DNA of 64,000 bases from Rhodomicrobium sp. R_RK_3 (lineage in GTDB: Bacteria > Pseudomonadota > Alphaproteobacteria > Rhizobiales > Rhodomicrobiaceae). Where the stretch lies: assembly GCF_002198715.1 (NCBI RefSeq), contig NZ_MWLK01000015.1, positions 184,656-248,655 on the forward strand, given 5' to 3'. Numbering within the stretch: the stretch's first letter is position 1; every line of letters starts with the position of its first letter. Of the stretch, positions 43,308 to 52,911 are shown piece by piece. Below the pieces are notes generated by a model, which was given only the letters and a program-made list of their open reading frames with translations, did no database searches and had not been told where the DNA came from. Position numbers and translations under genes: made by a program.

Positions 43308-44816
43308 TCAGCTCGCTTCGGCGAGCAGGGAGAGCTGGCGCACGGGTGGCGGGCCTTCGAGGTCGCGGAGCCGTGTCGGATAGTCGCCGGTGAAGCAATG
43401 GTCGGTAAATTGGGGCTGGACGGGATCGCGGCGGTCGAAGCCCATCACTTGATAGATGCCCTCGACCGAGAGAAAGGCGAGCGAGTCGCAGCCCATTTTC
43501 TGGCGCATTTCCTCAAGCGAATAATTGGCGGCGAGGAGATGCTCTCGGTCGGGCGTGTCGATGCCGTAATAGTCCGGCCATGCGATCGGCGGACAGGCGA
43601 TGCGCATATGCACTTCCGCCGCGCCGCGCTCATACATCATGCGGACGATCTTCATCGAGGTGGTGCCGCGCACGATGCTGTCGTCGATCAGGATGATGCG
43701 CTTGCCGGCGACGACGCTCGGGGTCGGGTTGTGCTTCAGCTTGACGCCGAGGGCGCGGATGCGCTGTTCGGGCTCGATGAAGGTGCGACCGACATAATGG
43801 TTGCGAATGATGCCGAGCTCATAGGGGATGCCGGATTGCTGGGCATAGCCGATGGCGGCGGGCACGCCGCTATCCGGCACAGCCATCACGACGTCGGCGT
43901 CGATGGGTGCCTCGCGGGCGAGCTGGGCGCCGAAGGCTTTGCGCACGTCATAGACGCAGCGGCCGCCGAGCACACTGTCGGGGCGCGAGAAATAGATATA
44001 TTCGAAGATGCAGGGTCGCGCCGGGCGGTTCGGGAAGGGACGATGGCTCTCCAGCCCATCCTTCGAGATTACCACCACCTCGCCATTTTCGACTTCGCGC
44101 ACGAATTCGGCGCCGATGATGTCGAAAGCGCAGGTCTCGGACGCCAGCACATAGGAGTCGCCGAGCTTACCGAGCATCAGCGGGCGGATGCCGAGCGGGT
44201 CGCGAGCGCCGATCAGCTTCTTGTTGGTCAGGCAAACGAGCGCATAGCCACCCTCGATTTGCAGCAGCGCCTCGATGAAGCGCTCGACGATGCGCTGCTT
44301 GCGGCTGCGGGCGATCAGATGCAGCACAACTTCAGTATCGGATGTAGACTGGAAGATGGCGCCGGTCTGCACCAGCCGCTCGCGCTGGGTGCGGGCATTG
44401 GTGAGATTGCCATTATGGGCGAGCGCGAAGCCGCCAGAGCCGTATTCGGCGAAAAGCGGCTGCACATTGCGCAGGAGGGTTCCGCCCTGCGTCGAATAGC
44501 GGACATGGCCGATGCTATAGCGGCCGGGAAGGCTCTCGAGCACCGGCGCCTTGGTGAAATGTTCGCCGACGAGGCCGAGGCGGCGTTCGGAATGGAACTG
44601 GTCGCCGTCGAAGGTGACGATGCCTGCGGCTTCCTGGCCGCGATGCTGCAGCGCGTGCAGGCCGAGAACTGTCAGGGCCGAAGCATCCGGATGGTCGAAA
44701 ATGCCGAAGACGCCGCATTCCTCCCGGAGCTTGTCCTCGCGGTCCCAAGCCAGGAAGGATTGAAAATGATCTGCCGCTGCCGCTGCGCCGCTCTCGTCCA
44801 TATGAACCGACCTCAT
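43308..44816 (-). CDS. purF: PurF, amidophosphoribosyltransferase
   Basis: A 502-residue enzyme. A short propeptide ends at REEC, and C34 becomes the N-terminal nucleophile of the glutaminase domain (CGVFGIFDHPDASALTVLGLHALQHRGQEAAGI). The PRPP-binding loop is RIILIDDSIVRGTTSMKIV, and CIFEYIYFSRPDS is also diagnostic. It converts PRPP and glutamine into phosphoribosylamine, the first step of purine synthesis. ATGs at 44816 and 44801 are both possible; AGG precedes the second. It follows cvpA, 18 bases after its stop, as in other Rhizobiales. Confidence 0.97.
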   Translation of the reverse strand: MRSVHMDESGAAAAADHFQSFLAWDREDKLREECGVFGIFDHPDASALTVLGLHALQHRGQEAAGIVTFDGDQFHSERRLGLVGEHFTKAPVLESLPGRYSIGHVRYSTQGGTLLRNVQPLFAEYGSGGFALAHNGNLTNARTQRERLVQTGAIFQSTSDTEVVLHLIARSRKQRIVERFIEALLQIEGGYALVCLTNKKLIGARDPLGIRPLMLGKLGDSYVLASETCAFDIIGAEFVREVENGEVVVISKDGLESHRPFPNRPARPCIFEYIYFSRPDSVLGGRCVYDVRKAFGAQLAREAPIDADVVMAVPDSGVPAAIGYAQQSGIPYELGIIRNHYVGRTFIEPEQRIRALGVKLKHNPTPSVVAGKRIILIDDSIVRGTTSMKIVRMMYERGAAEVHMRIACPPIAWPDYYGIDTPDREHLLAANYSLEEMRQKMGCDSLAFLSVEGIYQVMGFDRRDPVQPQFTDHCFTGDYPTRLRDLEGPPPVRQLSLLAEAS

Positions 44817-44834
44817 CGTTTTCGGGGGGCGGGT

Positions 44835-45464
44835 TTATGACGCTTCTTGGGTTCCGCCTTGCGTGGGCGCGTTATAACGCTGATATGACCCGCTATATGT
44901 CACTTTCAAGACATAGAGGGCAGCCAAATTTTTGTGTTCGCGAATATTCTCGGCGCGTTGTCCACCAAACATTGAGGCTGGGTTGTCGGGGAGCAACGAA
45001 ATAATGGCCCGGCCGGTGCTTTCGATCACGGTCAGCGAGCGGGCCTCGGTGACCCATTTCGGCAAGGTCTCCTTCGGCATGATGGCGACCAGCAGCTCAT
45101 AGGCGATCACCACCAGGATCAGGCCGCGCGCCAGCCCGAAGACGAAGCCGAGCGTGCGGTCGAGCGCGCCGACGCGGCTATCGAGCACCCTGTCGGAGAG
45201 GCGCACGGTGATCAGGCTGACGACGATGAGGACGATCACGAAGACCGTGGCGATGAGCACGCCGTCCGCCAGGATGTCGGGCTGGATCATTTGCCGCAGC
45301 TTGTCGCGATAGAGCGGGTAGATGAACAGCGCGGCGAGGGCGGCGAAGGCCCAGGACATGATCGACAGCATTTCCCGCGTCAATCCCCGCAGCATGGCGA
45401 GGAAGGCCGAGATCAGCATGATCACTACCAATATGACATCGAGCCACTGTATGGGCATGGACAT
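44835..45464 (-). CDS. cvpA: CvpA-family membrane protein
   Basis: A 209-residue protein with four hydrophobic segments in the first 130 residues, opening IQWLDVILVVIMLISAFLAMLRGLTREMLSIMSW; the LRGLTRE motif and FGLARGLILVVIAYELLV are family marks. The C-terminal part is soluble. CvpA is linked to colicin V export, envelope integrity and purF. The ATG at 45464 has GAGG 9 bases before it and is preferred over those at 45473 and 45458. It lies 18 bases upstream of purF in the same direction. Confidence 0.93.
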   Translation of the reverse strand: MSMPIQWLDVILVVIMLISAFLAMLRGLTREMLSIMSWAFAALAALFIYPLYRDKLRQMIQPDILADGVLIATVFVIVLIVVSLITVRLSDRVLDSRVGALDRTLGFVFGLARGLILVVIAYELLVAIMPKETLPKWVTEARSLTVIESTGRAIISLLPDNPASMFGGQRAENIREHKNLAALYVLKVTYSGSYQRYNAPTQGGTQEAS

Positions 45465-45551
45465 GGAACTCATCCTCTACACGGGGCAACCGGCGCCGTC
45501 TGCCGCGCCATATTCTCTTGTATCGGCCTTTGCCGCCTGCCGAAACGTCAA

Positions 45552-46961
45552 TCAGCCTACAGCAGGCCGCTTACGGCTTTGTGTTGCGCCGCCGTCGCGG
45601 ATGAAGCGCGCCGCCAGATCCGACAGATGCCGAAGCGGCGTGATCCGCAAACCCGACGAAAACTCCGAGACGTCTCCGAAGGCGGGAGCCGCAGCGGCGG
45701 TGAAACCCAGCTTCTGCGCTTCCTTCAGCCGCATGGCCGCATGACTGACGGGCCGGATGGCGCCGGACAGGCTTGCCTCACCGAAATAGACGCTATCGCC
45801 GCCCAAGGCAACGCCTGAATGGGCCGACAGGAGCGCCGCGGCGACGGCAACATCGGCCGCCGGCTCGGAAATGCGCAAGCCTCCCGCGACATTGAGGTAA
45901 ATGTCATGCGCCCCGAGCTTGAAGCCGCAGCGGGCGTCGAGCACGGCGAGGATCATCGACAGCCGGTTGGCGTCCCAGCCGACGACGGCGCGGCGCGGTG
46001 CGGCAAAAGGTGACGGCGCGACAAGTGCCTGGATTTCCACGAGGATCGGCCGCGTGCCCTCGACGCCGGCGAAAACCGCCGCGCCGGGGCTGGCATCGTC
46101 GCGGTCGCCGAGGAACAGCTCGGACGGATTGGTAACCTCGCGCAGGCCGGTGCCGCCCATCTCGAAGACGCTGACTTCGTTCGCTGGGCCGAAACGGTTT
46201 TTCACCGAGCGTAGGAGCCGGAACAGGTGGCTGTTGTCGCCTTCGAAATAGAGCACGGTGTCGACCATGTGCTCGACCACCTTCGGCCCGGCGATCTGGC
46301 CGTCCTTGGTGACGTGGCCGACGAGGATGATCGAGGAGGAGCGGCGCTTGGCATAGGAGATCAGCGCCTGCACCGAGGCGCGCACCTGGCTGACGGTGCC
46401 GGGCGCGGCGTCGAGCATGTCGGTCCACAGCGTCTGGATCGAGTCGATGACGACCAGCTCGGGCGGCGTGCCGTCCTCCAGCGTCGACAGGATGGTGGCG
46501 GTGTTCGTCTCGGCGGCGAGTTCGACGGGCGCCTCCGAGACGCCGAGCCGCTTGGCGCGCATCCGGATCTGCTGGGCGGCTTCCTCGCCGGAGAAGTAGA
46601 TGGCGCGCTTGCCGGCGGAGGCGAGCCTTGCCGCCAGTTGCAGCAGCAGCGTGGATTTGCCGATGCCGGGATCGCCGGCCAACAGGATCGCCGAGCCGGG
46701 CGCGAGGCCGCCGCCGATCACCCGGTCGAATTCGCCGATGCCGGTCTCAAGGCGCGGCAGTGGCGGGACGTCGTCATTCAGCGTTTCCAGTTTCACGCCG
46801 GACGTGCGGCTGCGGCGCTTGGCCTTGGCGTCGAGCGGCGAGGCGGCGCCGCTTTCCTCGGTCAGCGTATTCCATTCGCCGCAGGCCGCGCAGCGTCCGG
46901 ACCATCGGGGACTGGGGGAACCGCAGGATTGACACACAAATTCACGCGCCGCTTTGACCAT
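45552..46961 (-). CDS. radA: RadA, DNA-repair ATPase
   Basis: A 469-residue protein. An N-terminal C4 zinc finger (C10, C13, C24, C27 in FVCQSCG and RCAACGEWNT), Walker A GDPGIGKSTLLL at about residue 90, the RadA-specific KNRFG motif in VKNRFGPANE, and a C-terminal Lon-like domain with DIYLNVAGGLRISEPAADVAVAAALLS. It promotes branch migration of recombination intermediates. It is in line with alr upstream, 12 bases apart, and cvpA downstream. Confidence 0.97.
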   Translation of the reverse strand: MVKAAREFVCQSCGSPSPRWSGRCAACGEWNTLTEESGAASPLDAKAKRRSRTSGVKLETLNDDVPPLPRLETGIGEFDRVIGGGLAPGSAILLAGDPGIGKSTLLLQLAARLASAGKRAIYFSGEEAAQQIRMRAKRLGVSEAPVELAAETNTATILSTLEDGTPPELVVIDSIQTLWTDMLDAAPGTVSQVRASVQALISYAKRRSSSIILVGHVTKDGQIAGPKVVEHMVDTVLYFEGDNSHLFRLLRSVKNRFGPANEVSVFEMGGTGLREVTNPSELFLGDRDDASPGAAVFAGVEGTRPILVEIQALVAPSPFAAPRRAVVGWDANRLSMILAVLDARCGFKLGAHDIYLNVAGGLRISEPAADVAVAAALLSAHSGVALGGDSVYFGEASLSGAIRPVSHAAMRLKEAQKLGFTAAAAPAFGDVSEFSSGLRITPLRHLSDLAARFIRDGGATQSRKRPAVG

Positions 46962-46973
46962 AAATTGGTTCCT

Positions 46974-48188
46974 TTATGCGGACGGCTCCCCGGTGTCATC
47001 GCCGGTTCCCCCGCTGAAGTAAATTCGGTGATAACGCGGACCCAGACTCGTCAGAATCTCATAGCCGATGGTGCCCGCCAGCGCGGCGGCGTCATCGACC
47101 GTAAAATGATGCCCGATCAATTCGGCAAACCCGCCGCGCTCGATGCGCCCCGGCGCGATGCCGGTGACGTCGAATACGCTAAGATCCATGGAAACGCGGC
47201 CTAAGATTGGCAATGGCTCGCCGTCGACATAGGCGGGCGCGCCGGCCTGCGCGTCGCTGGAGCTGAGGGCACGAAATATACCGTCCGCATAACCAACCCC
47301 GACCGTGGCGTAGCGGGTGCGGCGGGTAAGCCGCAGCATGCCGTTATAGCCGACGGTTTCGCCGGCCTCCGCCTCGCCGGTCTGCAGAATGCGGCCGTAG
47401 ACACGAACGACCGGCTCCATCGGGTTTTCCCGGTCGGAAAAGGGATTGCCGCCATAAAGCGCGATGCCGGGGCGCACGAGGTCCAGGCAGAATTGCGGGC
47501 CGATGAAGATGCCGGCGGAATTGGCGAGGCTGAGCGGTGTACCCGGCAATTCCGCCGCGAAGGCGATCAGCCGCTCGAGCTGCTCGGCGTTCATGGCATC
47601 GCTGGGCGTGTCCGCGGAGGCCGGGTGGCTCATCAACAGGCTGATCGGGAAGGCCCGGAGCATGTCCGGCGCCGAGAGCAGGGCGCGGCGGTCTTCGGCC
47701 TTGAGCCCGAGGCGGTTGAACCCGGTATCGACATGGATGGCGGCGGGAGGCGGCGGCGCCTGGGTCGCGCGGCAGCAGGCGGCCCATTCCTCGATCTCCA
47801 CCATGCTGCCGAGCACCGGGCGCAGATCGAGCCCGGCGTAGGAGGCGGCGGTGCCGGGCAGCAACCCGTCGAGCACATAGATGACGGGATCGGGAAGGGC
47901 CGCGCGCAGCGCCTCGGCCTCGGCCAAGGTCGCCACGAAAAATGTCCGGCAGCCGGCTTCATACAAGGCCGCGCCGACGGGAGCCGCGCCAAGCCCATAG
48001 CCATTGGCCTTGACCACGGCCGAACATTCGGCGGGCGCCGCGATCATGCGCAGCTTCTTGTAGTTCCGCACCAGGGCGGCCAGATCGACGGCCAACACGC
48101 CGGTCGCCGCCGGGGGGATGTCGGCGCCGCCGAAAAGGCGGCCGAGCGCCGTGCTGTCGCGTCCTATCCCTGATGATCCGCCATCCAT
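46974..48188 (-). CDS. alr: Alr, alanine racemase
   Basis: A 404-residue PLP enzyme of fold type III. The Schiff-base Lys is K60 in SAVVKANGYGLGA, the second catalytic base is the Tyr in GVGYADGIFRAL, and RVSMDLSVFDVT precedes the C-terminal beta-domain. It converts L- to D-alanine for peptidoglycan. About 25 residues precede the usual start of the domain. The ATG overlaps the dnaB stop by one base (TAATG). Confidence 0.96.
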   Translation of the reverse strand: MDGGSSGIGRDSTALGRLFGGADIPPAATGVLAVDLAALVRNYKKLRMIAAPAECSAVVKANGYGLGAAPVGAALYEAGCRTFFVATLAEAEALRAALPDPVIYVLDGLLPGTAASYAGLDLRPVLGSMVEIEEWAACCRATQAPPPPAAIHVDTGFNRLGLKAEDRRALLSAPDMLRAFPISLLMSHPASADTPSDAMNAEQLERLIAFAAELPGTPLSLANSAGIFIGPQFCLDLVRPGIALYGGNPFSDRENPMEPVVRVYGRILQTGEAEAGETVGYNGMLRLTRRTRYATVGVGYADGIFRALSSSDAQAGAPAYVDGEPLPILGRVSMDLSVFDVTGIAPGRIERGGFAELIGHHFTVDDAAALAGTIGYEILTSLGPRYHRIYFSGGTGDDTGEPSA

Positions 48189-49717
48189 TACTCGCTCGAA
48201 TAATGCCTGGGCAGCCGGCTGTCGTCGGCGAGGTCCGAGAAGCGCGTGAATTCAGGGGTGAATTGCAGCCGCACCGTGCCGGTCGGGCCGTGGCGCTGCT
48301 TACCAATAATCACTTCGCCGATGCCTTGCACCTGATCCATCTCGTCCTGCCACCGCTGATGCTCCTCGACCTTGGTGATCGAAGGCTCGGCGCGCTGCAC
48401 ATAATATTCCTCGCGGAACACGAACATAACCACATCCGCGTCCTGTTCGATAGAGCCGGACTCGCGAAGGTCCGAAAGCTGCGGGCGTTTATCCTCGCGG
48501 TTCTCGACCTGACGCGAGAGCTGCGACAGCGCCAGGATCGGTACCGCAAGTTCCTTGGCCAGAGCTTTCAGCCCGGTGGTGATCTCGGTGACTTCCTGCA
48601 CGCGGCCTTCCGACGAGCGCTTGGCCGAGCCGCTCAGCAATTGCAGATAGTCGACCACGATCAGGCCGAGGCCGCGCTGGCGTTTCAGCTTGCGGGCGCG
48701 GGCGGCGAGCTGGGCGATCGAAATGCCGCCGGTGTGGTCAATGAACAGCGGCAGCGATTGCAGCTCCTGCGTTGCCTTCACCAGCCGGTGGAACTCATCC
48801 TCGCTGATCAGGCCGCGCCGGATCTTTTCGGAGGAGATCTGCGCCTGCTCGGAAATGATGCGGGTGGCGAGCTGTTCGGACGACATTTCGAGCGAGAAGA
48901 AGCCGACGATGGCGCCGTCGGTGACTTCCTCCTGGCCGCCGGGGCCGGGCTGGGTCTTGAATGCCTTGGCGATGTTGAACGCCAGATTGGTGGCCAGCGC
49001 CGTCTTGCCCATGGACGGGCGTCCGGCGAGGATGAGCAGGTCCGACGGCTGCAAGCCACCCAGGGCCCGGTCGAGATCCTTCAGCCCGGTCGAGATGCCC
49101 GACAGGCCGCCCTGGCGCTCGTAGGCTTTCGACGCCATGTCGATGGCGTCGCCCAGGGCGTGGGAGAACTCCATGAAGCCCGAGCCGTACTTGCCGCGCT
49201 CGGCGAGGCCGTAAAGCCGCTGCTCGCTCTCCTCGATCTGCTTTTCCGGCGGCATGTCGAAGGGCGAATCATAGGCGATGTTGACCATGTCCTCGCCGAT
49301 CATGATGAGGTCGCGGCGGACGGAGAGGTCGTAAACGGTGCGGCCATAATCCTCGGCATTGATGATGCTGGTTGCGTGCGCGGCGAGCCGGCCGAGATAT
49401 TGCGGCACCGTCACCGTGCCGATGGCGTCCTCGTTCTCGAAGAAGCTCTTCAGCGTGATCGGTGTCGCGTGCTTGCCGCTCTGGATGAACTTGGCCGCGG
49501 TTTCGAAAATCCGCCCATGCAGCGGATCGAAGAAATGATGCGGCTCCAAAAAGGCCGAGACGCGGTCGAACGCCTCGTTGTTGATCAGGATGGCGCCGAG
49601 CAGCGCCTGCTCGGCCTCGATATTGTGCGGGGCTTGGCGGAACGGAATGGCGGGATCGCCGGAAACGGCTTGCAGATGGGATGGCGTGGCGGCTGGCTTC
49701 TGTCTCATGGGCGGCAT
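48188..49717 (-). CDS. dnaB: DnaB, replicative DNA helicase
   Basis: A 509-residue helicase. The N-terminal primase-binding domain has PHNIEAEQALLGAILINNEAFDRV, and the RecA-like domain has Walker A GRPSMGKTALATNLAFNIA, GFFSLEMSSEQLA and Walker B LIVVDYLQLLSGS, with RESGSIEQDADVVMFVFREEYY further on. It unwinds DNA at the fork as a hexamer. An ATG at 49717 (MPPMRQ) or 49708 fits the family N-terminus; the open frame to 49786 does not. No intein is present. Upstream, rpsF-rpsR-rplI, the usual neighbours in the order, are missing. Confidence 0.97.
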   Translation of the reverse strand: MPPMRQKPAATPSHLQAVSGDPAIPFRQAPHNIEAEQALLGAILINNEAFDRVSAFLEPHHFFDPLHGRIFETAAKFIQSGKHATPITLKSFFENEDAIGTVTVPQYLGRLAAHATSIINAEDYGRTVYDLSVRRDLIMIGEDMVNIAYDSPFDMPPEKQIEESEQRLYGLAERGKYGSGFMEFSHALGDAIDMASKAYERQGGLSGISTGLKDLDRALGGLQPSDLLILAGRPSMGKTALATNLAFNIAKAFKTQPGPGGQEEVTDGAIVGFFSLEMSSEQLATRIISEQAQISSEKIRRGLISEDEFHRLVKATQELQSLPLFIDHTGGISIAQLAARARKLKRQRGLGLIVVDYLQLLSGSAKRSSEGRVQEVTEITTGLKALAKELAVPILALSQLSRQVENREDKRPQLSDLRESGSIEQDADVVMFVFREEYYVQRAEPSITKVEEHQRWQDEMDQVQGIGEVIIGKQRHGPTGTVRLQFTPEFTRFSDLADDSRLPRHYSSE

Positions 49718-49845
49718 GATTAGCCGATTCCGCGACCCACGGAATCGGCAAGCGCGGAGCGGTCCGAACTCATACCCGTTTTGCACAGCCGGGAGCGCGG
49801 TTGGTTGACGGATTCGGCTGCAACTTTACCCGATTCGTCAGAGAC

Positions 49846-51156
49846 TTAGTTACCCGAATGCGTGCGAACATCCACAGTTTCCCGCGCAGGATGCGGAAGC
49901 GCCCAAACCGCGGTTTCGCGGGTCTGGGCGACGAGGGCGTCCTCCTGCTGCAGCCGGGCTTCCTCGGCGGCCATATAGTCCCGGGTGATGGGCAGCACGT
50001 CGATCTCCTTGGCGAACTGCATTTGCAGCACCGACAGCCCGCCCCAGCGGAACCCGGCCTCACAGGATTGAAGGTAGAAATCCCACATCCGGCAGAAGCG
50101 CTCGTCGTAGAGCGACGCGATTCGCTCGCGATTGGCCTCGAAGCGCTCGCGCCAGGCGCCGAGCGTCATGGCGTAGTGCAGGCGAAGATTCTCGGTGTCG
50201 GTCAGCCAGAGGCCCTGGCGCTCGATCAAAGGGGCGAGCTGAGACAGGCTCGGCAGATAGGCGCCGGGGAAAATATGCCGGCGCAACCATGGGTTGATCT
50301 GCGAGGGCGGCGTCTGGAACGCGATGGTGTGAATGAGCGCGACGCCGTTTTCCGTCAGCAGCGAGGACAGCTTTCGGAAGAAGGCGGCGAAATGCGGTTT
50401 GCCGACATGCTCGAACATGCCGACCGAGACGATGCGGTCATATGTCCCCGCTTCCAGCCGGTAATCGGAGAGCTTGAAGGTGACGCGGTCGGCAAGGCCG
50501 GCGGCGCGGGCGCGCTCGCTGGCGTAGCGGAATTGCTCATCGGACAAAGTGAGGCCGGTAACGCGCACCGGATAATGCTCGGCGAGATAGATGGCGAGGC
50601 CGCCCCAGCCCGACCCGATGTCCAGAATATGCTGGTGCGGCCGGATGTTGAGCTTGGCGGCGATATGCTGCTTCTTGTGCAGCTGGGCGGCGTCGAGATC
50701 GTCGCCATCCTCGCGGTAATAGGCGCAGGAATATTGCCGGTCGGCGTCGAGGAAGAGCGAGAACAGCTCGCCGGACAGATCGTAATGATGCTTGACGTTC
50801 TGGCGCGAGCGGCTGGTCCAGTTGAGCACCGCCGGCATCTTGACGATGTCCTCGATGCGGTAATAGGCGCGCCCCGGCAGGCTGTCGTTCCAGCGCCGGG
50901 TGTTCTGCAGGATGACGCCGACGAAATCGCGCAGCGAACCCTTGTCTATCACCAGCGAGCCGTCGGTATAGGCTTCGCCGACATTCATCGCCGGGTTCTT
51001 CGCGATCCGCCAGGCGAGGCCGGGATCACGCAAAGTAATGGCGGCATCGAGCGGCGCATTCGCATCGCCGAACTCGTAGGTTTCGCCGTCATGGTCAGTA
51101 ATCTGCAGGCGGCCTTGCTTCACCAGCCGCTTCAAAACCATGTTCAACGCAAACAT
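49846..51156 (-). CDS. Cyclopropane-fatty-acyl-phospholipid synthase family methyltransferase
   Basis: A 436-residue SAM-dependent enzyme. The SAM site is in ILDIGSGWGGLAIYLAEHYPVRVTGLTLS, the bicarbonate/active-site region shows QYSCAYYRED and SVGMFEHVGK, and IFPGAYLPSL plus DTENLRLHYAMTLGAWRERF are family marks. It adds a methylene group across double bonds of phospholipid acyl chains at the membrane. The start is uncertain: ATGs at 51168, 51156 and 51141 are all near, and none has a strong ribosome site. It is a single gene. Confidence 0.9.
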   Translation of the reverse strand: MFALNMVLKRLVKQGRLQITDHDGETYEFGDANAPLDAAITLRDPGLAWRIAKNPAMNVGEAYTDGSLVIDKGSLRDFVGVILQNTRRWNDSLPGRAYYRIEDIVKMPAVLNWTSRSRQNVKHHYDLSGELFSLFLDADRQYSCAYYREDGDDLDAAQLHKKQHIAAKLNIRPHQHILDIGSGWGGLAIYLAEHYPVRVTGLTLSDEQFRYASERARAAGLADRVTFKLSDYRLEAGTYDRIVSVGMFEHVGKPHFAAFFRKLSSLLTENGVALIHTIAFQTPPSQINPWLRRHIFPGAYLPSLSQLAPLIERQGLWLTDTENLRLHYAMTLGAWRERFEANRERIASLYDERFCRMWDFYLQSCEAGFRWGGLSVLQMQFAKEIDVLPITRDYMAAEEARLQQEDALVAQTRETAVWALPHPARETVDVRTHSGN

Positions 51157-51307
51157 GCCAACAACCATCAGCAAAAAGCGTCAGATGACACCCTAGCTTA
51201 ACGATCCTGCAAACAACTGCAAGCCCTTGTAATGGTTCCCCATTGAGTCAAATTTCGAGCAGTTTTGGGCCGAATTCACCTGTGCTGTGCAAACACCAGG
51301 CAAGCGC

Positions 51308-52042
51308 TTACAGATTGGCCCGGGCAACCTTGAGCCAATCCTGGTCGGCCTTCACGATGGTCACGCGCCGCGCCGTTCCAGCGCGCACGACATCCTCGAA
51401 CAAAGCCCGCGCTTTGGCCGGTTCCCCCAGCCGTAAAAGCAAGAGTCCGTAGCGGGTTCGCGCCTCCAACCCCGCATAATAGCGGGACAGATGGGCATAT
51501 TCTTCCGCCGCTTCGGCAAGGCGGTCCTGCGCCTCGAGCGCGCGTGCATAAAGGAGATGGCCGTCCTGATGCACCATGTCAGGATGTGCCGCGCGCAGGC
51601 GGTTCAGAGTCGCCTCGGCCGCCGCAGCGTCGCCTGAGGCAAGTTGCGCGCGGGCCAGGCCAAAGAGCAACGGCGCATCGTCGGCGAAAATGCCTTGCGC
51701 CGCCGTTTGGTAGAGCGAGATCGCTTCGGCCCACATGTTTTTGCGCTCGCATTCCTCGGCCAGCGCCCGCTTCGTTTCGACGCTGTCAGTGCGTGAGGCT
51801 TCGTCATGACGTCGCCGCCATTCGCGGTTAGGGTCGACAAGATCGCTGATGCCACCGGCGACGCGACGCGCCCGGCGCGTCTGGCCAAGTTCCGGTACAA
51901 GCTCGAACAGGACATAGGCAATCGAGCCGACCAGCGGAACGAAGATCAGGACAAAGGTCCAGAATTGCGGACGCCCGGTTTTCATGGCGTGATAGGCGAA
52001 ACCGATGGCGATCAGAAGATGGAAAAGTCCGATAAACGGCAT
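51308..52042 (-). CDS. Membrane-anchored TPR protein
   Basis: A 244-residue protein. Two hydrophobic segments at the start (GLFHLLIAIGFAYHAM and FWTFVLIFVPLVGSIAYVLFEL, the second like the PLDc_N segment) are followed by a charged linker and about four TPR-like helix pairs: ALAEECERKNMWAEAISLYQTA, LLFGLARAQLASGDAAAAEATL, HLLYARALEAQDRLAEAAEEYA and ARYGLLLLRLGEPAKARALFE-like. The TPR part probably scaffolds other proteins in the cytoplasm. The ATG at 52042 has GAGGGG 6 bases before it. It is a single gene, divergent from ppa. Confidence 0.8.
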   Translation of the reverse strand: MPFIGLFHLLIAIGFAYHAMKTGRPQFWTFVLIFVPLVGSIAYVLFELVPELGQTRRARRVAGGISDLVDPNREWRRRHDEASRTDSVETKRALAEECERKNMWAEAISLYQTAAQGIFADDAPLLFGLARAQLASGDAAAAEATLNRLRAAHPDMVHQDGHLLYARALEAQDRLAEAAEEYAHLSRYYAGLEARTRYGLLLLRLGEPAKARALFEDVVRAGTARRVTIVKADQDWLKVARANL

Positions 52043-52245
52043 GAGGAGCCCCCTCTCATGAACATGCCGGCACCCTAGACAGGGGTTGCCGGGCGCGCAA
52101 GAAACGGCGCGGCAGATTCGTCCTCGAAGGGTAGATTTTGCACTTACGCGATTTCCGTACTCGACGGCGGTTTTCATAATCTGATAGCGGAGACCGTCGA
52201 GCGGATTTGCCGCCCGACGATCAGCGGACATGAAAGACATACCGA

Positions 52246-52782
52246 ATGAGAATCGACGCCATCGCCATCGGCAAGAATCCACCCGAGGACATCAACGTCA
52301 TCATCGAGGTGGCCATCGGCGGCGAGCCGATCAAATATGAGATGGACAAGGAGGCCGGCACGCTGGTGGTCGACCGCTTCCTCTATACGCCGATGCGCTA
52401 TCCCGGCAATTACGGCTTCGTCCCGCACACGCTGTCCGACGATGGCGACCCGATCGACGTGCTGGTCGCCAATACCCGGCCGATCGTGCCAGGGGCGGTC
52501 ATCAACGTGCGCCCGATCGGCGTCTTTCAGATGCAGGACGATGGCGGCATGGACGAAAAAATCATTGCGGTGCCATCACACAAGCTGACCAAGCGCTATG
52601 ATGCGGTGAAGAGTTACAAGAACCTGCCGGAGATCACGGTCGATCAAATCCAACATTTTTTCGAACATTATAAGGACCTGGAACCGGGCAAGTGGGTTAA
52701 GGCCATTGGCTGGGGCGATGAGGTTCTCGCCAAGCGGCTGATCATGGAAGCCATCGAGCGGAATAAGACACAGCCGAAATAG
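52246..52782 (+). CDS. ppa: Ppa, inorganic pyrophosphatase (family I)
   Basis: A 178-residue enzyme of full length. It has the substrate/metal motif [13 protein letters not shown] (three essential Asp), the N-terminal [35 protein letters not shown] region and EKIIAVPS with Lys/Tyr in [17 protein letters not shown]. It hydrolyses pyrophosphate released in biosynthesis. It is a single cytoplasmic housekeeping gene, preceded by a 200-base gap shared with the divergent TPR gene. Confidence 0.97.
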   Translation: MRIDAIAIGKNPPEDINVIIEVAIGGEPIKYEMDKEAGTLVVDRFLYTPMRYPGNYGFVPHTLSDDGDPIDVLVANTRPIVPGAVINVRPIGVFQMQDDGGMDEKIIAVPSHKLTKRYDAVKSYKNLPEITVDQIQHFFEHYKDLEPGKWVKAIGWGDEVLAKRLIMEAIERNKTQPK

Positions 52783-52911
52783 CGGGGGGCATTTGCCCCT
52801 CAATATTGCGGACCCCGCGCGTATTTCATGAACCCAAAGAGAGGCCAAACGACGAATAGGACGATGCGCGCACGTGTTGTTGCGGGTGCAGGTGGCGCGA
52901 GGAGACTTCTG

